A DNA stretch of 64,000 nt from positions 1,116,001-1,180,000 of the forward strand of contig NZ_FOCJ01000001.1 in NCBI RefSeq assembly GCF_900110075.1. The letters run 5' to 3'. Of the stretch, positions 25,937-34,184 are shown one piece after another (the stretch's first letter is position 1; each line of letters opens with the position of its first letter). The translations under genes were made by a program, and so were the position numbers. The notes beneath the pieces were generated by a model, which ran no database searches, was not told where the DNA came from, and saw only the letters and a list, made by a program, of their open reading frames with translations. The stretch comes from Paenibacillus sp. OV219. Lineage in GTDB: Bacteria; Bacillota; Bacilli; Paenibacillales; Paenibacillaceae.

Positions 25937-27699
25937 ACATTATGAACATTGCTAATTGGAACCGAGCTGATCTCACGATACAAGGATTGAAATTCACCCG
26001 TGCTGGGGTACATATAGAAAGTGAACGATCAAACGGAGATTCGCAGTCTTCGGAACCGATTGTTCTATCGCAAGGAGAGATTACGGTACTCCTTGGCGCT
26101 AACGGTGTCGGCAAAACGAGGCTGATGGAGATCATCGCAGGTTTGCAGGGACCAAGCGGTTTAGCCATACGTTACGGCGATACGGAATTATGGACCGATT
26201 CACCACGAACTTCGATCCTCTCGCGAATTACTCGCCGTGTAAGATTGAAACGCAACCCGCAAGCGCTGCATGCATATAGTTATTCCTGCCAGTCGCCTGA
26301 AGAACAGCTCTTCGCGCGGTCGGTCAAGGACGAGTTGCACTATACGCTGCGGCCTTACTGCTTACGCGAATCCGAGCAGCGGGAACGAATCGCAATTGCA
26401 CTCGCTGCTGTCGGCTGGGACGAGTCCTGGCTTGCGCGCGACCCGTATTTCATGAGCGGCGGTGAACGAAGAAGAACCGCGCTTGCCTGTCTATTCGCTC
26501 CTCCTGCCAACTGGCTGCTGCTTGATGAACCGACCGCAGGACTTGATGCCGACGGTCAGGAGCAGCTCCGCAAACAGCTCACGCTCTTCGCGGCAGCAGG
26601 GCAAGGCGTGCTGCTGATCTCGCATGAGAGCGACTGGGCGCTACAGCTGGCAAGCCGAATCATGCTTATGAAACTGGACGGAAGCGCAGTGCTCTGCACG
26701 AGAGATACGCTGCTTGCAAATCCTGAATTGCTGCTCGAAGCCGGAATGGACGTGCCGGACTGGCTGCGGATCGCGCACCAGCTGCACCGAATGGGCATTC
26801 CAAGTGAAGCCGTTTGGCGTGCATCTGAGCTTGCAGGCGCTCTCCCGCAGCTGCAAGCTCAGTCGCTGGCTTCCGGCAGCGTGGCTGCTACGAATCGGGA
26901 AGCCACTACCGTTGCCTCGCAAACAGGGCAAACAAGCAGAACGCCTTTTCAAGCTCATATCACAGCAGATAAGTCGTCACCACTAACCAAGTTTGATCCG
27001 CGCTCGGTATGGCTGACTTATATCCTGATGTCCGCGGCAATTCTAACACAATCGACCTGGCTCGGTGTCGGTGTGATGAGCATCCTTACTGTTATTTGTA
27101 TCTATGCAGGTCGTATCCCGCTAAGGCGTTGGAGAAACGCGATTATCGCACTTGCTGTCTTCACACTTACACTGTCTATTTTCGCTGGTGTAGGTCCGAA
27201 TGGACATGGTGATTATTTTAGCGGAAGCAACTTCCTGCAATCGTTGCAGTCGCTCGTTCGACCGTTTATTGCCATGCTGCTCGGTCTAGGTCTGCCGCTA
27301 GCCGTCACGCCGCTGCGTCTGCGCAGGTCGCTCGAACAATTGCTTGGCATTTGGGGAAAGGTACCGCTATGGGGGACCAAAATGATTCTAACCGTCACGC
27401 TCCTCTTGAGATTTATACCGGTTCTGTTATCTGAATGGGAGCGGTTCGGCCGTGTCACATTGGCGCGAGGCAAGCAGACTCGTCGATCCGGGCGCAGTGC
27501 GATCCGTCAGCTGCGGGAAACAGCCGTTCCGTTCATGCTCGCGTTATTTCGCCTCGGGGAACAGGTTTCGGATGCGCTCGAAAGCCGCGGTGTCGGTAAG
27601 AAGCGTCAGCCGACCTTGCTGGTAACTGAGAAATGGAAGCTGCGAGATACACTGCTTGCGGTTTGCGGACTTGTTATTCTGCTCTTTATCCGATTGTAG
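25933..27699 (+). CDS. Fusion of ECF ATPase (EcfA2) and transmembrane EcfT
   Basis: 588 residues. The first ~250 are an ABC ATPase (Walker A LGANGVGKTR, signature MSGGERRR, Walker B LLLDEPTAGLD). A linker of about 80 residues follows, then about 240 residues of EcfT with five hydrophobic segments and the coupling-helix motifs LARG (near 509) and ESRG (near 550). The two subunits are normally separate genes. Start ATG overlaps the preceding stop as ATGA. With EcfA1 and BioY, all parts of a biotin ECF transporter are encoded at the locus. Confidence 0.88.
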   Translation: MNIMNIANWNRADLTIQGLKFTRAGVHIESERSNGDSQSSEPIVLSQGEITVLLGANGVGKTRLMEIIAGLQGPSGLAIRYGDTELWTDSPRTSILSRITRRVRLKRNPQALHAYSYSCQSPEEQLFARSVKDELHYTLRPYCLRESEQRERIAIALAAVGWDESWLARDPYFMSGGERRRTALACLFAPPANWLLLDEPTAGLDADGQEQLRKQLTLFAAAGQGVLLISHESDWALQLASRIMLMKLDGSAVLCTRDTLLANPELLLEAGMDVPDWLRIAHQLHRMGIPSEAVWRASELAGALPQLQAQSLASGSVAATNREATTVASQTGQTSRTPFQAHITADKSSPLTKFDPRSVWLTYILMSAAILTQSTWLGVGVMSILTVICIYAGRIPLRRWRNAIIALAVFTLTLSIFAGVGPNGHGDYFSGSNFLQSLQSLVRPFIAMLLGLGLPLAVTPLRLRRSLEQLLGIWGKVPLWGTKMILTVTLLLRFIPVLLSEWERFGRVTLARGKQTRRSGRSAIRQLRETAVPFMLALFRLGEQVSDALESRGVGKKRQPTLLVTEKWKLRDTLLAVCGLVILLFIRL

Positions 27700-27772
27700 A
27701 AAATAGGATTTTGCCTCAGAATCAGCTATGATAGAGGTACCCTCGATTTCATAAAGGAGTGCATGGTAAGCT

Positions 27773-28837
27773 ATGGGTATACCTCTTAAACCGAATTTAG
27801 ACCGTCATTATACGATTCAATTGCTCGAGCAGCTTCTTTCTACTCCTAGCCCAAGCGGCTTCTGCATGAAGATCATGCGCCTGATTCATGAGGAGGCGTC
27901 TAAGCTTGGCTATTTGCTCGAGTTTACGCCTAAGGGGAACGGCATCATTACGATTCCGGGCTCCGATCCGAGAGAAGATGAAGTGATCGCCTTAACTGCG
28001 CATGTCGATACATTGGGAGCCATGGTTCGTTCCATCAAGAGCAATGGCACCATTCGGTTCACACCGGTTGGCGGCTACGCGATGCATTCCGTTGAAGGCG
28101 AGTACTGTCTCATTCATACGCGGGATGGGCGAGCTTATGATGGAACGGTCTTGACGACGAAGCCATCTGTTCACGTCTTCACGGATGCTCGCGATCTGAA
28201 GCGCGAAGAAGCGAATATGGAAATTCGTATTGACGAGACGGTCAAATCGAAGGACGATGTTCAGAAGCTAGGCATCGGCGTGGGGGACTTTATTTCTTGG
28301 GATGCTCGGACACGGGTGCTGCCGAGTGGCTTCATTAAGTCGCGGCATCTGGACGACAAAGCAAGTGTAGCTGCAATCTTCGGTCTACTGAAATGGCTGA
28401 AGGATGAAGGCAAACAACCCGTTCGTACGGTCAAAATCATCATTTCGACGTATGAGGAGGTGGGCCACGGCAGCTCCTATATCCCGCAGGATATTACAGA
28501 AATGATCGCAGTCGATATGGGGGCGATGGGCGATGACCTATCCACAACCGAATATGACGTGTCGATCTGTGCCAAAGATTCAACCGGTCCTTATGATTAC
28601 TTAATGACTTCTGCGCTTATTGATTTTGCGAAACGTGAGGAGCTTCCCTATGCGGTCGACATTTATCCGCATTACGGCTCGGATGCATCCGCAGCGATGC
28701 ATGGAGGCAGTAACATTAAAGCGGCGCTGATCGGCCCTGGCGTGCACGCTTCCCACAGCATGGAACGCACACATAGTCATGCAGTTATGAACACTGCAGC
28801 GCTGCTGCTCGCGTACATTATGGAGCCTCGCGCATAG
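27773..28837 (+). CDS. M42 family metallopeptidase (glutamyl aminopeptidase/FrvX-YsdC type)
   Basis: A 354-residue cytosolic aminopeptidase. The two-metal site is visible: TAHVDTLG (His and Asp), SRHLDDKASVA (bridging Asp), STYEEVGHG (catalytic and ligand Glu), IAVDMGAMG (Asp) and SHSMERTH (His). Length is standard. RBS AAAGGAG lies before the ATG. It is monocistronic as far as visible, between the ECF operon and an acidic hypothetical protein. Confidence 0.9.
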   Translation: MGIPLKPNLDRHYTIQLLEQLLSTPSPSGFCMKIMRLIHEEASKLGYLLEFTPKGNGIITIPGSDPREDEVIALTAHVDTLGAMVRSIKSNGTIRFTPVGGYAMHSVEGEYCLIHTRDGRAYDGTVLTTKPSVHVFTDARDLKREEANMEIRIDETVKSKDDVQKLGIGVGDFISWDARTRVLPSGFIKSRHLDDKASVAAIFGLLKWLKDEGKQPVRTVKIIISTYEEVGHGSSYIPQDITEMIAVDMGAMGDDLSTTEYDVSICAKDSTGPYDYLMTSALIDFAKREELPYAVDIYPHYGSDASAAMHGGSNIKAALIGPGVHASHSMERTHSHAVMNTAALLLAYIMEPRA

Positions 28838-28916
28838 CGGAAACTTCAATTTTGGAAAAATTACGAGTAGACAACTCAGAAACGATCATTATATGATGAA
28901 TGACGGGTGAATAAAA

Positions 28917-29546
28917 ATGACAACTAATAATGTAGACAATACGAATGAGACGGAATTGCCAGCAATTCCGGAAGAAGAGTTAAAACAACTCATTCAAGCC
29001 CTATTAGATAACGGGCTGAAAGCACTCCGTTTTAAGTTTGAAGAAGACGGAGTAGATGGACAAGTTATGATGCATGAAGTTTACGGACCGTTATTTGTGT
29101 TCAAAGTTGAACGACTAAATGGCCGTAATGTAGTATGCGGATTTTTCATGCGAGAACTATTGAATATATTCCAAAACAATGATGATCCGTCGTTGTGGAT
29201 GGCTTCTTTCTTCTTGGATCTGTTGGACAAGGGTGGCGATCAATTGCTTCCTAGCCCTCCGCAAACAGAAGATGAAGCTAAAGGAATTATTGATCACTAT
29301 CTCGTTCCGTATTGCGCGAAAGCGATTCGCGAGGAGTTTCCTGACGAGCAAGTGTATGTAGATCTCGACTTGAACGAGCAGCACGGAGCCGTTCTGGAAG
29401 CTGGATTCCCTACGATTAGCGACGGCAACAATATTTGTGCATTGCCGCTGCATATTCTCATGGCACATCATCTGCTTAACCGTGATCCGGCTGAACCGAT
29501 TATTCAAGGCTTATACCGCATTCGCGAAGAACACGGCTTGGAATAA
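28917..29546 (+). CDS. Hypothetical acidic protein
   Basis: A 209-residue, strongly acidic, probably cytosolic protein. No family was recognised. It has a Thr/Asn/Glu-rich N-terminus, a beta-rich region (GPLFVFKVERLNGRNVVCGFF) and a helical C-terminal half ending YRIREEHGLE. RBS GGGTGA is about 8 nt before the ATG. Its native terminator is split by the IS3-family element just downstream, so read-through into the element is possible. Confidence 0.65.
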   Translation: MTTNNVDNTNETELPAIPEEELKQLIQALLDNGLKALRFKFEEDGVDGQVMMHEVYGPLFVFKVERLNGRNVVCGFFMRELLNIFQNNDDPSLWMASFFLDLLDKGGDQLLPSPPQTEDEAKGIIDHYLVPYCAKAIREEFPDEQVYVDLDLNEQHGAVLEAGFPTISDGNNICALPLHILMAHHLLNRDPAEPIIQGLYRIREEHGLE

Positions 29547-29575
29547 TTGAACATGCATAACAAAAAAAGCCTGAG

Positions 29576-29579
29576 CAAT
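29576..29579. repeat. IS target-site duplication, left copy (CAAT)
   Basis: CAAT immediately precedes the left end of the element and recurs immediately after the right end at 31014-31017. A 4-bp duplication fits IS3-family transposition. Confidence 0.75.
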
Positions 29580-29630
29580 TGAACTGCACCCCACTTGTTA
29601 GACACCATCTAACAAGTGGGGTGTATTTTT

Positions 29631-30140
29631 GTGGCAAAGTTTACTGAGGAAGAGAAGTATCAAGCCGTACAAGCCTATCTATTGGGTAAGGAGTCCTTCA
29701 GGGAGATAGCTGCACGTATTGGTGTGGCCCATTACGCTGTTGTAAAATGGGTAGCCCTTTACCAGGCCAATGGCAAGGAAGGTTTGACCAAGAGATAAGC
29801 AACCTACTCAAAAGCGTTTAAACTAGACGTACTGAATTTTATGAACGAGTCAGGGGCGTCTCTTTTAGAAACAGCTGCGAGGTTTAACGTTCCAGCACTC
29901 TCAACCATCTTGCAATGGAAGAAGATGCTGGAGCAGCGAGGTGAAGACGCCCTAATACCTAAGAAAAAGGGGCGTCCCTCGATGAAGGATGAAACGAAAA
30001 AACCAACTCCACTTGAAGGTTCTGTCGAAGCGTTACAAGCTGAATTAGAGCATTTGCGTATGGAGAATGCCTACTTAAAAAAGTTGAATGCCTTAGTTCA
30101 AAGCAAAGAAAAATTACGAAGCAAGACAAAGCGAAAGTAG
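29631..30140 (+). pseudogene. IS3-family orfA (HTH), interrupted by a stop codon
   Basis: Starts at the GTG reading AKFTEEEKYQAV. It carries two HTH regions (REIAARIGVAHYAVVKWVALYQ and ETAARFNVPALSTILQWKK) and a C-terminal leucine-zipper-like helix (LEHLRMENAYLKKLNAL). An in-frame TAA at 29796-29798, where relatives have sense codons (GLTKR then a residue before TYS), splits the protein after the first HTH. The frame is otherwise open to 30140, so a single nonsense mutation is the simplest cause. Restart at the ATG at 29841 is possible. Confidence 0.8.
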
Positions 30141-30175
30141 TCTTTGAGCTGAGGCAAGAATACCCCATTACATCG

Positions 30176-30979
30176 TTGCTAGCGTTGGCTCAGATTCCGC
30201 GCAGCACGTACTATTACTTGGTCGGCACATTCGATCGTCCAGACAAGGATGAAGCCTTAAAAGCTCGTATTACAGCGATCTATCATGATCACAAAGGGCG
30301 TTATGGTTATCGTCGTATAACCAGTCAACTTCACAATGAGAAGCACCTTGTTAATCACAAGAAAGTGCAGCGCATCATGCAAGAGCTTGGCTTGACCTGC
30401 ATCGTGCGTATGAAGAAATATCGCTCGTACAAAGGGAATGTGGGTAAAATTGCGCCGAACATATTAGAAAGGAAGTTCAGCGCTTCAAAGCCAAATGAGA
30501 AGTGGGTAACAGATATTACGGAGTTCAAGCTATTTGGGGAGAAACTATACTTATCTCCAATGCTCGACTTATTTAATGGCGAAATCATCGCTTACACAAT
30601 GGACTCCCGACCAGTCTACTCGCTTGTTTCCAATATGCTGGATAAAGCTTATGAAAGGTTGAATGCCGAAGATACACTACTCATTCATTCCGATCAAGGG
30701 TGGCACTACCAGATGCGTCATTATCAACATGCATTGAAGGAACGTGGAATAACCCAAAGCATGTCACGCAAAGGAAACTGTTACGATAATGCAGTCATGG
30801 AAAACTTCTTTGGCATCTTAAAGTCTGAGTTCCTATACACGCAGGAGTTTGAAAGTATGGAGCAGTTTAAACAGGAATTGGACGAGTACATGACTTACTA
30901 TAATCACAAACGAATCAAAGCGAAACTAAAAGGCATGAGCCCCGTACATTACCGGACTCATGCCTCAAAGGTTGCTTAA
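30176..30979 (+). CDS. IS3-family transposase orfB (DDE integrase domain)
   Basis: 267 residues from the first listed in-frame start codon, TTG at 30176. The frame is open back to the A_AAA_AAG heptamer at 30077-30083, so OrfB is expected as an OrfA-OrfB -1 frameshift product. It has the HTH_21 region (HKGRYGYRRITSQL) and the rve domain with the DDE triad: Asp in WVTDITEF, Asp in LIHSDQGWHYQ and Glu in NAVMENFFG, ending YYNHKRIKAKLKGMSP. The catalytic domain looks intact; only OrfA is damaged. Confidence 0.9.
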   Translation: MLALAQIPRSTYYYLVGTFDRPDKDEALKARITAIYHDHKGRYGYRRITSQLHNEKHLVNHKKVQRIMQELGLTCIVRMKKYRSYKGNVGKIAPNILERKFSASKPNEKWVTDITEFKLFGEKLYLSPMLDLFNGEIIAYTMDSRPVYSLVSNMLDKAYERLNAEDTLLIHSDQGWHYQMRHYQHALKERGITQSMSRKGNCYDNAVMENFFGILKSEFLYTQEFESMEQFKQELDEYMTYYNHKRIKAKLKGMSPVHYRTHASKVA

Positions 30980-31038
30980 CGATAGTTGTGTCTAACTTTT
31001 TGGGGTCAGTTCACAATCAGGCTTTTTTTGTTGCCTTA

Positions 31039-31965
31039 TTATGCGCTCACAGGCTGCTGAGCACTTTGCTCCACAGGCTTCTGCTTCTCAGCACGCATGT
31101 ATAGGATGAGTCCGATGATGATAAAAGCTCCGCTGATGAGCTGGAAGCCGCTTATCATTTCGCTAAACAGCATCATGCCCAAGAGGCTTGCTCCAACGGG
31201 CTCAGCCAGCACTGACATGGAAATCGTCGTCGGCTTGACGTACTTGAGCAGCCAGTTGAAGATCAGATGGCCGAACACAGTTGGTACGATGGCGAGCAGC
31301 AGGAACACGATCCATTCACGCTGCGCATAATCCGTCATCGAGATGCCCATCGTAACATTGTAGATGAAGAAGCATACTGTCGTAATGCCGAACACGATAC
31401 AGCTGTACAAGTACGACGAGACGCGCTTCATAATTTGCTTCGCAAGCAGCATATTTACGGATACAGCGAGTGCGCCGAGGAATGACAGCATGTCGCCGAA
31501 GAATGCGCGCGACGACAATACAATATCGCCTGAGCCGATGCCCATAGCGCCGACTAGCGCGATGACTATGCCGATAATGGCTAGTTTGTTCGCTTTGTCT
31601 CGGAACAGGAAGTACGCCCCTACCAAGACGAATACAGGCTCGAGCGCAAGCAGGATGGTGGAGCTGGCAATGGATGTGTACGTCAGTGATGCCATCCAGA
31701 GCAGGAAATGCAGGGCCAGGAAGATGCCGGCGAGGATGAGCATGAGCCAATCCTTCCTCGAAATATGCTTCACGTCACCAAACTGTTTGGAACCGAAAGG
31801 CAGCATGAGCACGAAGGTGAACAGCATTCGGTACATACCTTGGACAGATACAGGCGCGTGTGAGTAACGGACAAGTATAGGCGCGAACGAAATCGCAAGC
31901 ATGCCGATTAGCAGCGGGATGACAGGAGAGACGGGCAGTTTGGATGATGTTGGTGCTAGCTTCAA
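31039..31965 (-). CDS. DMT-superfamily (EamA) transporter
   Basis: A 308-residue membrane protein with ten hydrophobic segments in two EamA repeats: first about 15-145 (FAPILVRYSHAPVSVQGMYR, ALEPVFVLVGAYF), second about 158-293 (VLAEPVGASLLGMMLFSEM). EamA proteins export metabolites or amino acids; the substrate is unknown. Convergent with the acidic hypothetical gene across the split terminator. The start ATG (KLAPTSSKLP) has GAAAGGAAA on the minus strand upstream. Confidence 0.85.
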   Translation of the reverse strand: MKLAPTSSKLPVSPVIPLLIGMLAISFAPILVRYSHAPVSVQGMYRMLFTFVLMLPFGSKQFGDVKHISRKDWLMLILAGIFLALHFLLWMASLTYTSIASSTILLALEPVFVLVGAYFLFRDKANKLAIIGIVIALVGAMGIGSGDIVLSSRAFFGDMLSFLGALAVSVNMLLAKQIMKRVSSYLYSCIVFGITTVCFFIYNVTMGISMTDYAQREWIVFLLLAIVPTVFGHLIFNWLLKYVKPTTISMSVLAEPVGASLLGMMLFSEMISGFQLISGAFIIIGLILYMRAEKQKPVEQSAQQPVSA

Positions 31966-32085
31966 ATTCTAGTTTCCTTTCTTACACGGGATCATGCTTA
32001 ATATCTATAAAACGACCTTCATCATTATGCACCTTAAGCAGATTTGCTGCAATAGTGTGAAAAAGTCAAAATGTGTTCATTTGTC

Positions 32086-32096
32086 GAAACCAAATG
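32086..32096 (+). repeat. GAAACCAAATG motif, copy 1
   Basis: The first of three GAAACCAAA motifs (others at 32315 and 32345). It lies in the promoter region of the small membrane protein gene and probably belongs to the regulon of the ArsR-type regulator downstream. Confidence 0.45.
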
Positions 32097-32156
32097 ACAT
32101 CTGTTATGCTTTTGATATAGAGGCAAGCATCCCTTCAGGTAAAGGAGAGAGATTAG

Positions 32157-32300
32157 ATGGGTGTACCGACAGGAGTTTGGATTTCGGCAGCAATTATCGC
32201 GATATTAGTCACTTGGATTACCATTTGGGTGACGAATAAAGCGTATTCGAGAAGATGGGAAGACCACGGCATGGAGAATGAGCACAAAAATAAGCAGTAA
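32157..32300 (+). CDS. Small single-span membrane protein
   Basis: 47 residues: a short N-terminus, one transmembrane helix (VWISAAIIAILVTWITIWVT) and a charged tail rich in Glu, Lys, Arg and His. The start is unambiguous: AAAGGAGAGA sits 6 nt before the ATG. No family was recognised. It lies between repeated GAAACCAAA motifs shared with the next operon, which suggests co-regulation with the SRPBCC-ArsR pair. Confidence 0.7.
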   Translation: MGVPTGVWISAAIIAILVTWITIWVTNKAYSRRWEDHGMENEHKNKQ

Positions 32301-32307
32301 TCGTCAA

Positions 32308-32337
32308 TTGACATGAAACCAAAAGGTGTCATATAAT
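32308..32337 (+). promoter_or_regulatory. Sigma-A promoter for the SRPBCC-ArsR operon
   Basis: A perfect TTGACA and TATAAT with an 18-bp spacer. A GAAACCAAAAGG motif lies inside the spacer and a palindromic copy lies just downstream of the -10. Confidence 0.75.
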
Positions 32338-32344
32338 CAAAAGC

Positions 32345-32360
32345 GAAACCAAATGGTTTT
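32345..32360. promoter_or_regulatory. Palindromic operator candidate (ArsR autoregulation)
   Basis: AAACCAAATGGTTT (32346-32359) has 6-bp arms AAACCA/TGGTTT around AA, 8 bp after the -10 box. It is the third GAAACCAAA copy in 275 bp. Its position would block transcription of the SRPBCC-ArsR operon. Confidence 0.55.
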
Positions 32361-32415
32361 GCTTTTTTCAAATCCATCCAAATGAATCTAACACTTCGAA
32401 GGAGATAACGCCTAC

Positions 32416-32835
32416 ATGGAAACACAAAACTCACTTCCAGATATTAGCCAAACACTTACATTCAAAGCACCGATTCTCAAAGTATGGGACGCTGTCTCGA
32501 CCTCGAAGGGACTAAGCACCTGGTTTATGCCCAATGACCTTGAAGCAGTCGTTGGCCATGAGTTCAAACTTGATGCAGGACCTTTCGGCGTTCAGACATG
32601 CATCGTGAAGGAAGTGGAAGCGCCTAACCGCATTTCGTTCAGTTGGGGAGTACATTGGACGCTTACGATTCTTTTGAATGAGCTTGCTGATAATGAGACC
32701 GAGTGCACGCTTATTCACGCAGGCTGGAGAACAGACATTGTCGAGCACGGTATGCCGCATGCCGCTATCCGCGAACGGATGAACGATGGCTGGGCCGGTA
32801 TCCACCGCGCACTTGGCAAGTTCGTCGAAGCTTAA
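32416..32835 (+). CDS. SRPBCC/AHSA1-domain protein
   Basis: A 139-residue START-like domain (Activator of Hsp90 ATPase homologue 1-like). Typical features are KVWDAVSTSKGLSTWFMPNDLEA near the N-terminus, RISFSWG, and the C-terminal helix NDGWAGIHRALGKFVEA. These small cytosolic proteins bind hydrophobic ligands and are very often paired with ArsR regulators, as here (1 bp to the next start). Ligand unknown. RBS GAAGGAGAT precedes the ATG. Confidence 0.88.
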   Translation: METQNSLPDISQTLTFKAPILKVWDAVSTSKGLSTWFMPNDLEAVVGHEFKLDAGPFGVQTCIVKEVEAPNRISFSWGVHWTLTILLNELADNETECTLIHAGWRTDIVEHGMPHAAIRERMNDGWAGIHRALGKFVEA

Positions 32836-32836
32836 T

Positions 32837-33163
32837 ATGGCGCTGCCATCCGGGAAGCATGATGTCTTTCAAGCGATAGCGGACCCTACCCGCCGCGAGG
32901 TGCTAAAGCTTCTTGTTGACCATGAAATGCCGGTCACTGCGATTTCAGGCCATTTTACTATGACGCGTACTGCGGTTTCCAAGCATCTGCGTATTCTTGC
33001 GGAAGCGGGGCTTGTGAAGGAGCGGAAGGTCGGGCGCGAGACACGCTACCGGCTTGAGACACAGCCTTTACAGGAACTTAAAAACTGGTTGAACTACTAT
33101 GAACGGTACTGGGAAAATAAGCTTACTGCCTTGCAAAGATTCGTCGAAGCTGAAGATGAATAG
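32837..33163 (+). CDS. ArsR-family transcriptional regulator
   Basis: A 108-residue winged-helix repressor: DPTRREVLKLLVDHEMPVTA, recognition helix MTRTAVSKHLRILAEAGLV, wing RKVGRETRYRLE. It lacks the metal-binding ELCVCDL motif of SmtB/ArsR sensors, so it belongs to the non-metal SdpR/AHSA1-associated group. It starts 2 nt after the SRPBCC stop, in the reverse of the usual regulator-first order. Probably autoregulatory through the AAACCAAATGGTTT palindrome. Confidence 0.88.
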   Translation: MALPSGKHDVFQAIADPTRREVLKLLVDHEMPVTAISGHFTMTRTAVSKHLRILAEAGLVKERKVGRETRYRLETQPLQELKNWLNYYERYWENKLTALQRFVEAEDE

Positions 33164-33174
33164 TAATAATTAGG

Positions 33175-33205
33175 AAACCCGCGATTTACGTATCGCGGGT
33201 TTTTC
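33175..33205 (+). terminator. Intrinsic terminator
   Basis: AAACCCGCGAT pairs with ATCGCGGGTTT around a 6-nt loop, followed by T residues. Ends the SRPBCC-ArsR operon. Confidence 0.9.
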
Positions 33206-33238
33206 TGTTACGCTTAAAGGGAGAGGAGCGTGCTTGCC

Positions 33239-34063
33239 ATGAATTCGAATAGAAGTGTTGAAACAGCAGCAATTCAGTATATTGGCCAGGTTGGCGTCAT
33301 TATTCGCCGCAATGGATTCACGGTTGCGATTGATCCTTATCTCACTGATTCGGTGGATCGTTTGGTAACGGAGCCGGCTAATTTCTGGATTCGCAATTAT
33401 CCGCCGCCGGTACAGCCTAGCAGCTTAACAGACATTGATCTCATTCTCATCACGCATGAACATTTGGATCATATGGATCCAGAGACGCTGCTGGCTATTG
33501 TAGAAGCTTCGCCTCGCTGTAAGATTGCAAGTCCTCGTATATGTGCACCGATGCTTCGGGAAGCGGGCATTGAGGAACACCGCCTGGTGCAGCTCAAGCA
33601 TGGCGCGCCAATGCTGTGCGAGGCTGGGCTCATTATTCGTCCGATTCCGGCTTGGCATGAAGCGCGGGAAGTCGACAACGAAGGCTGGGACCGTTATTTG
33701 GGCTATATGCTCGAATGGGACGGGCTCACGATCTACCATGCTGGCGATACGCTCGTGACAGAACAGCTCATTACGATATTGAAGACGTTTGACATTGATG
33801 TTGGCATGCTGCCGATTAACGGAAGAGATCTGTTTCGGGACCGGGCAGGCATCGTCGGCAATATGAATGCACGCGAAGCGGCAGCGCTCGCGTGGGAAGT
33901 AAAGATGGATATGCTCGTTCCGCTCCACTTCGATATGTACCCAAACAACAGTGAAGGCATCAGCGGATTTGTGGAGGAGCTGTATCAGAAGTACCGCGGA
34001 CAGAAATATCATATTTTTCAGCCTGGAGAGACGTGGATGGTTTGCCGTTCTCGCCGTGTATAG
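33239..34063 (+). CDS. MBL-fold metallohydrolase (UlaG/lactonase-like)
   Basis: A 274-residue metallo-beta-lactamase fold protein. The zinc motif THEHLDHMD (HxHxDH) is near residue 75, and further ligands are His in PAWHE, Asp in IYHAGDT and His in VPLHFDMYP. It resembles the UlaG-like group that includes L-ascorbate-6-phosphate lactonase, but substrate assignment is not safe. The ATG at 33239 has GAGAGGAG about 10 nt before it; an in-frame GTG at 33230 abuts that site. It appears monocistronic. Confidence 0.85.
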   Translation: MNSNRSVETAAIQYIGQVGVIIRRNGFTVAIDPYLTDSVDRLVTEPANFWIRNYPPPVQPSSLTDIDLILITHEHLDHMDPETLLAIVEASPRCKIASPRICAPMLREAGIEEHRLVQLKHGAPMLCEAGLIIRPIPAWHEAREVDNEGWDRYLGYMLEWDGLTIYHAGDTLVTEQLITILKTFDIDVGMLPINGRDLFRDRAGIVGNMNAREAAALAWEVKMDMLVPLHFDMYPNNSEGISGFVEELYQKYRGQKYHIFQPGETWMVCRSRRV

Positions 34064-34184
34064 CGCAGATAACAATTTCGTAAAGGGTACACATTGACGC
34101 ATTTACCGCTTGAACGCCACGTATATTGATTGTACGGCATGGCTTGGCTGCTCGCAGATCATGTGGAGAGAGGGAGCAAAGCAG

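Larger units (their letters stand above)
29580..31013 (+). mobile_element. IS3-family (IS150-like) insertion sequence
   Basis: A 1434-bp element. Terminal inverted repeats begin TGAACTG...ACCCC and share GTTAGACAC about 20 bp in: left TGAACTGCACCCC, right (complement) TGAACTGACCCC. It encodes orfA and orfB in overlapping -1 frames with an A_AAA_AAG slippery heptamer at 30077-30083. A 4-bp CAAT duplication flanks it. It inserted in the loop of a terminator. orfA contains an in-frame TAA, so this copy may be unable to transpose by itself. Confidence 0.92.
29562..31029. terminator. Intrinsic terminator interrupted by an insertion sequence
   Basis: The left arm AAAAAAAGCCTGA (29562-29574) and right arm TCAGGCTTTTTTT (31017-31029) form a perfect 13-bp stem with a GCAA loop once the IS and one copy of the 4-bp duplication are removed. 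It would have served both the acidic hypothetical gene and the convergent DMT gene. Confidence 0.85.
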
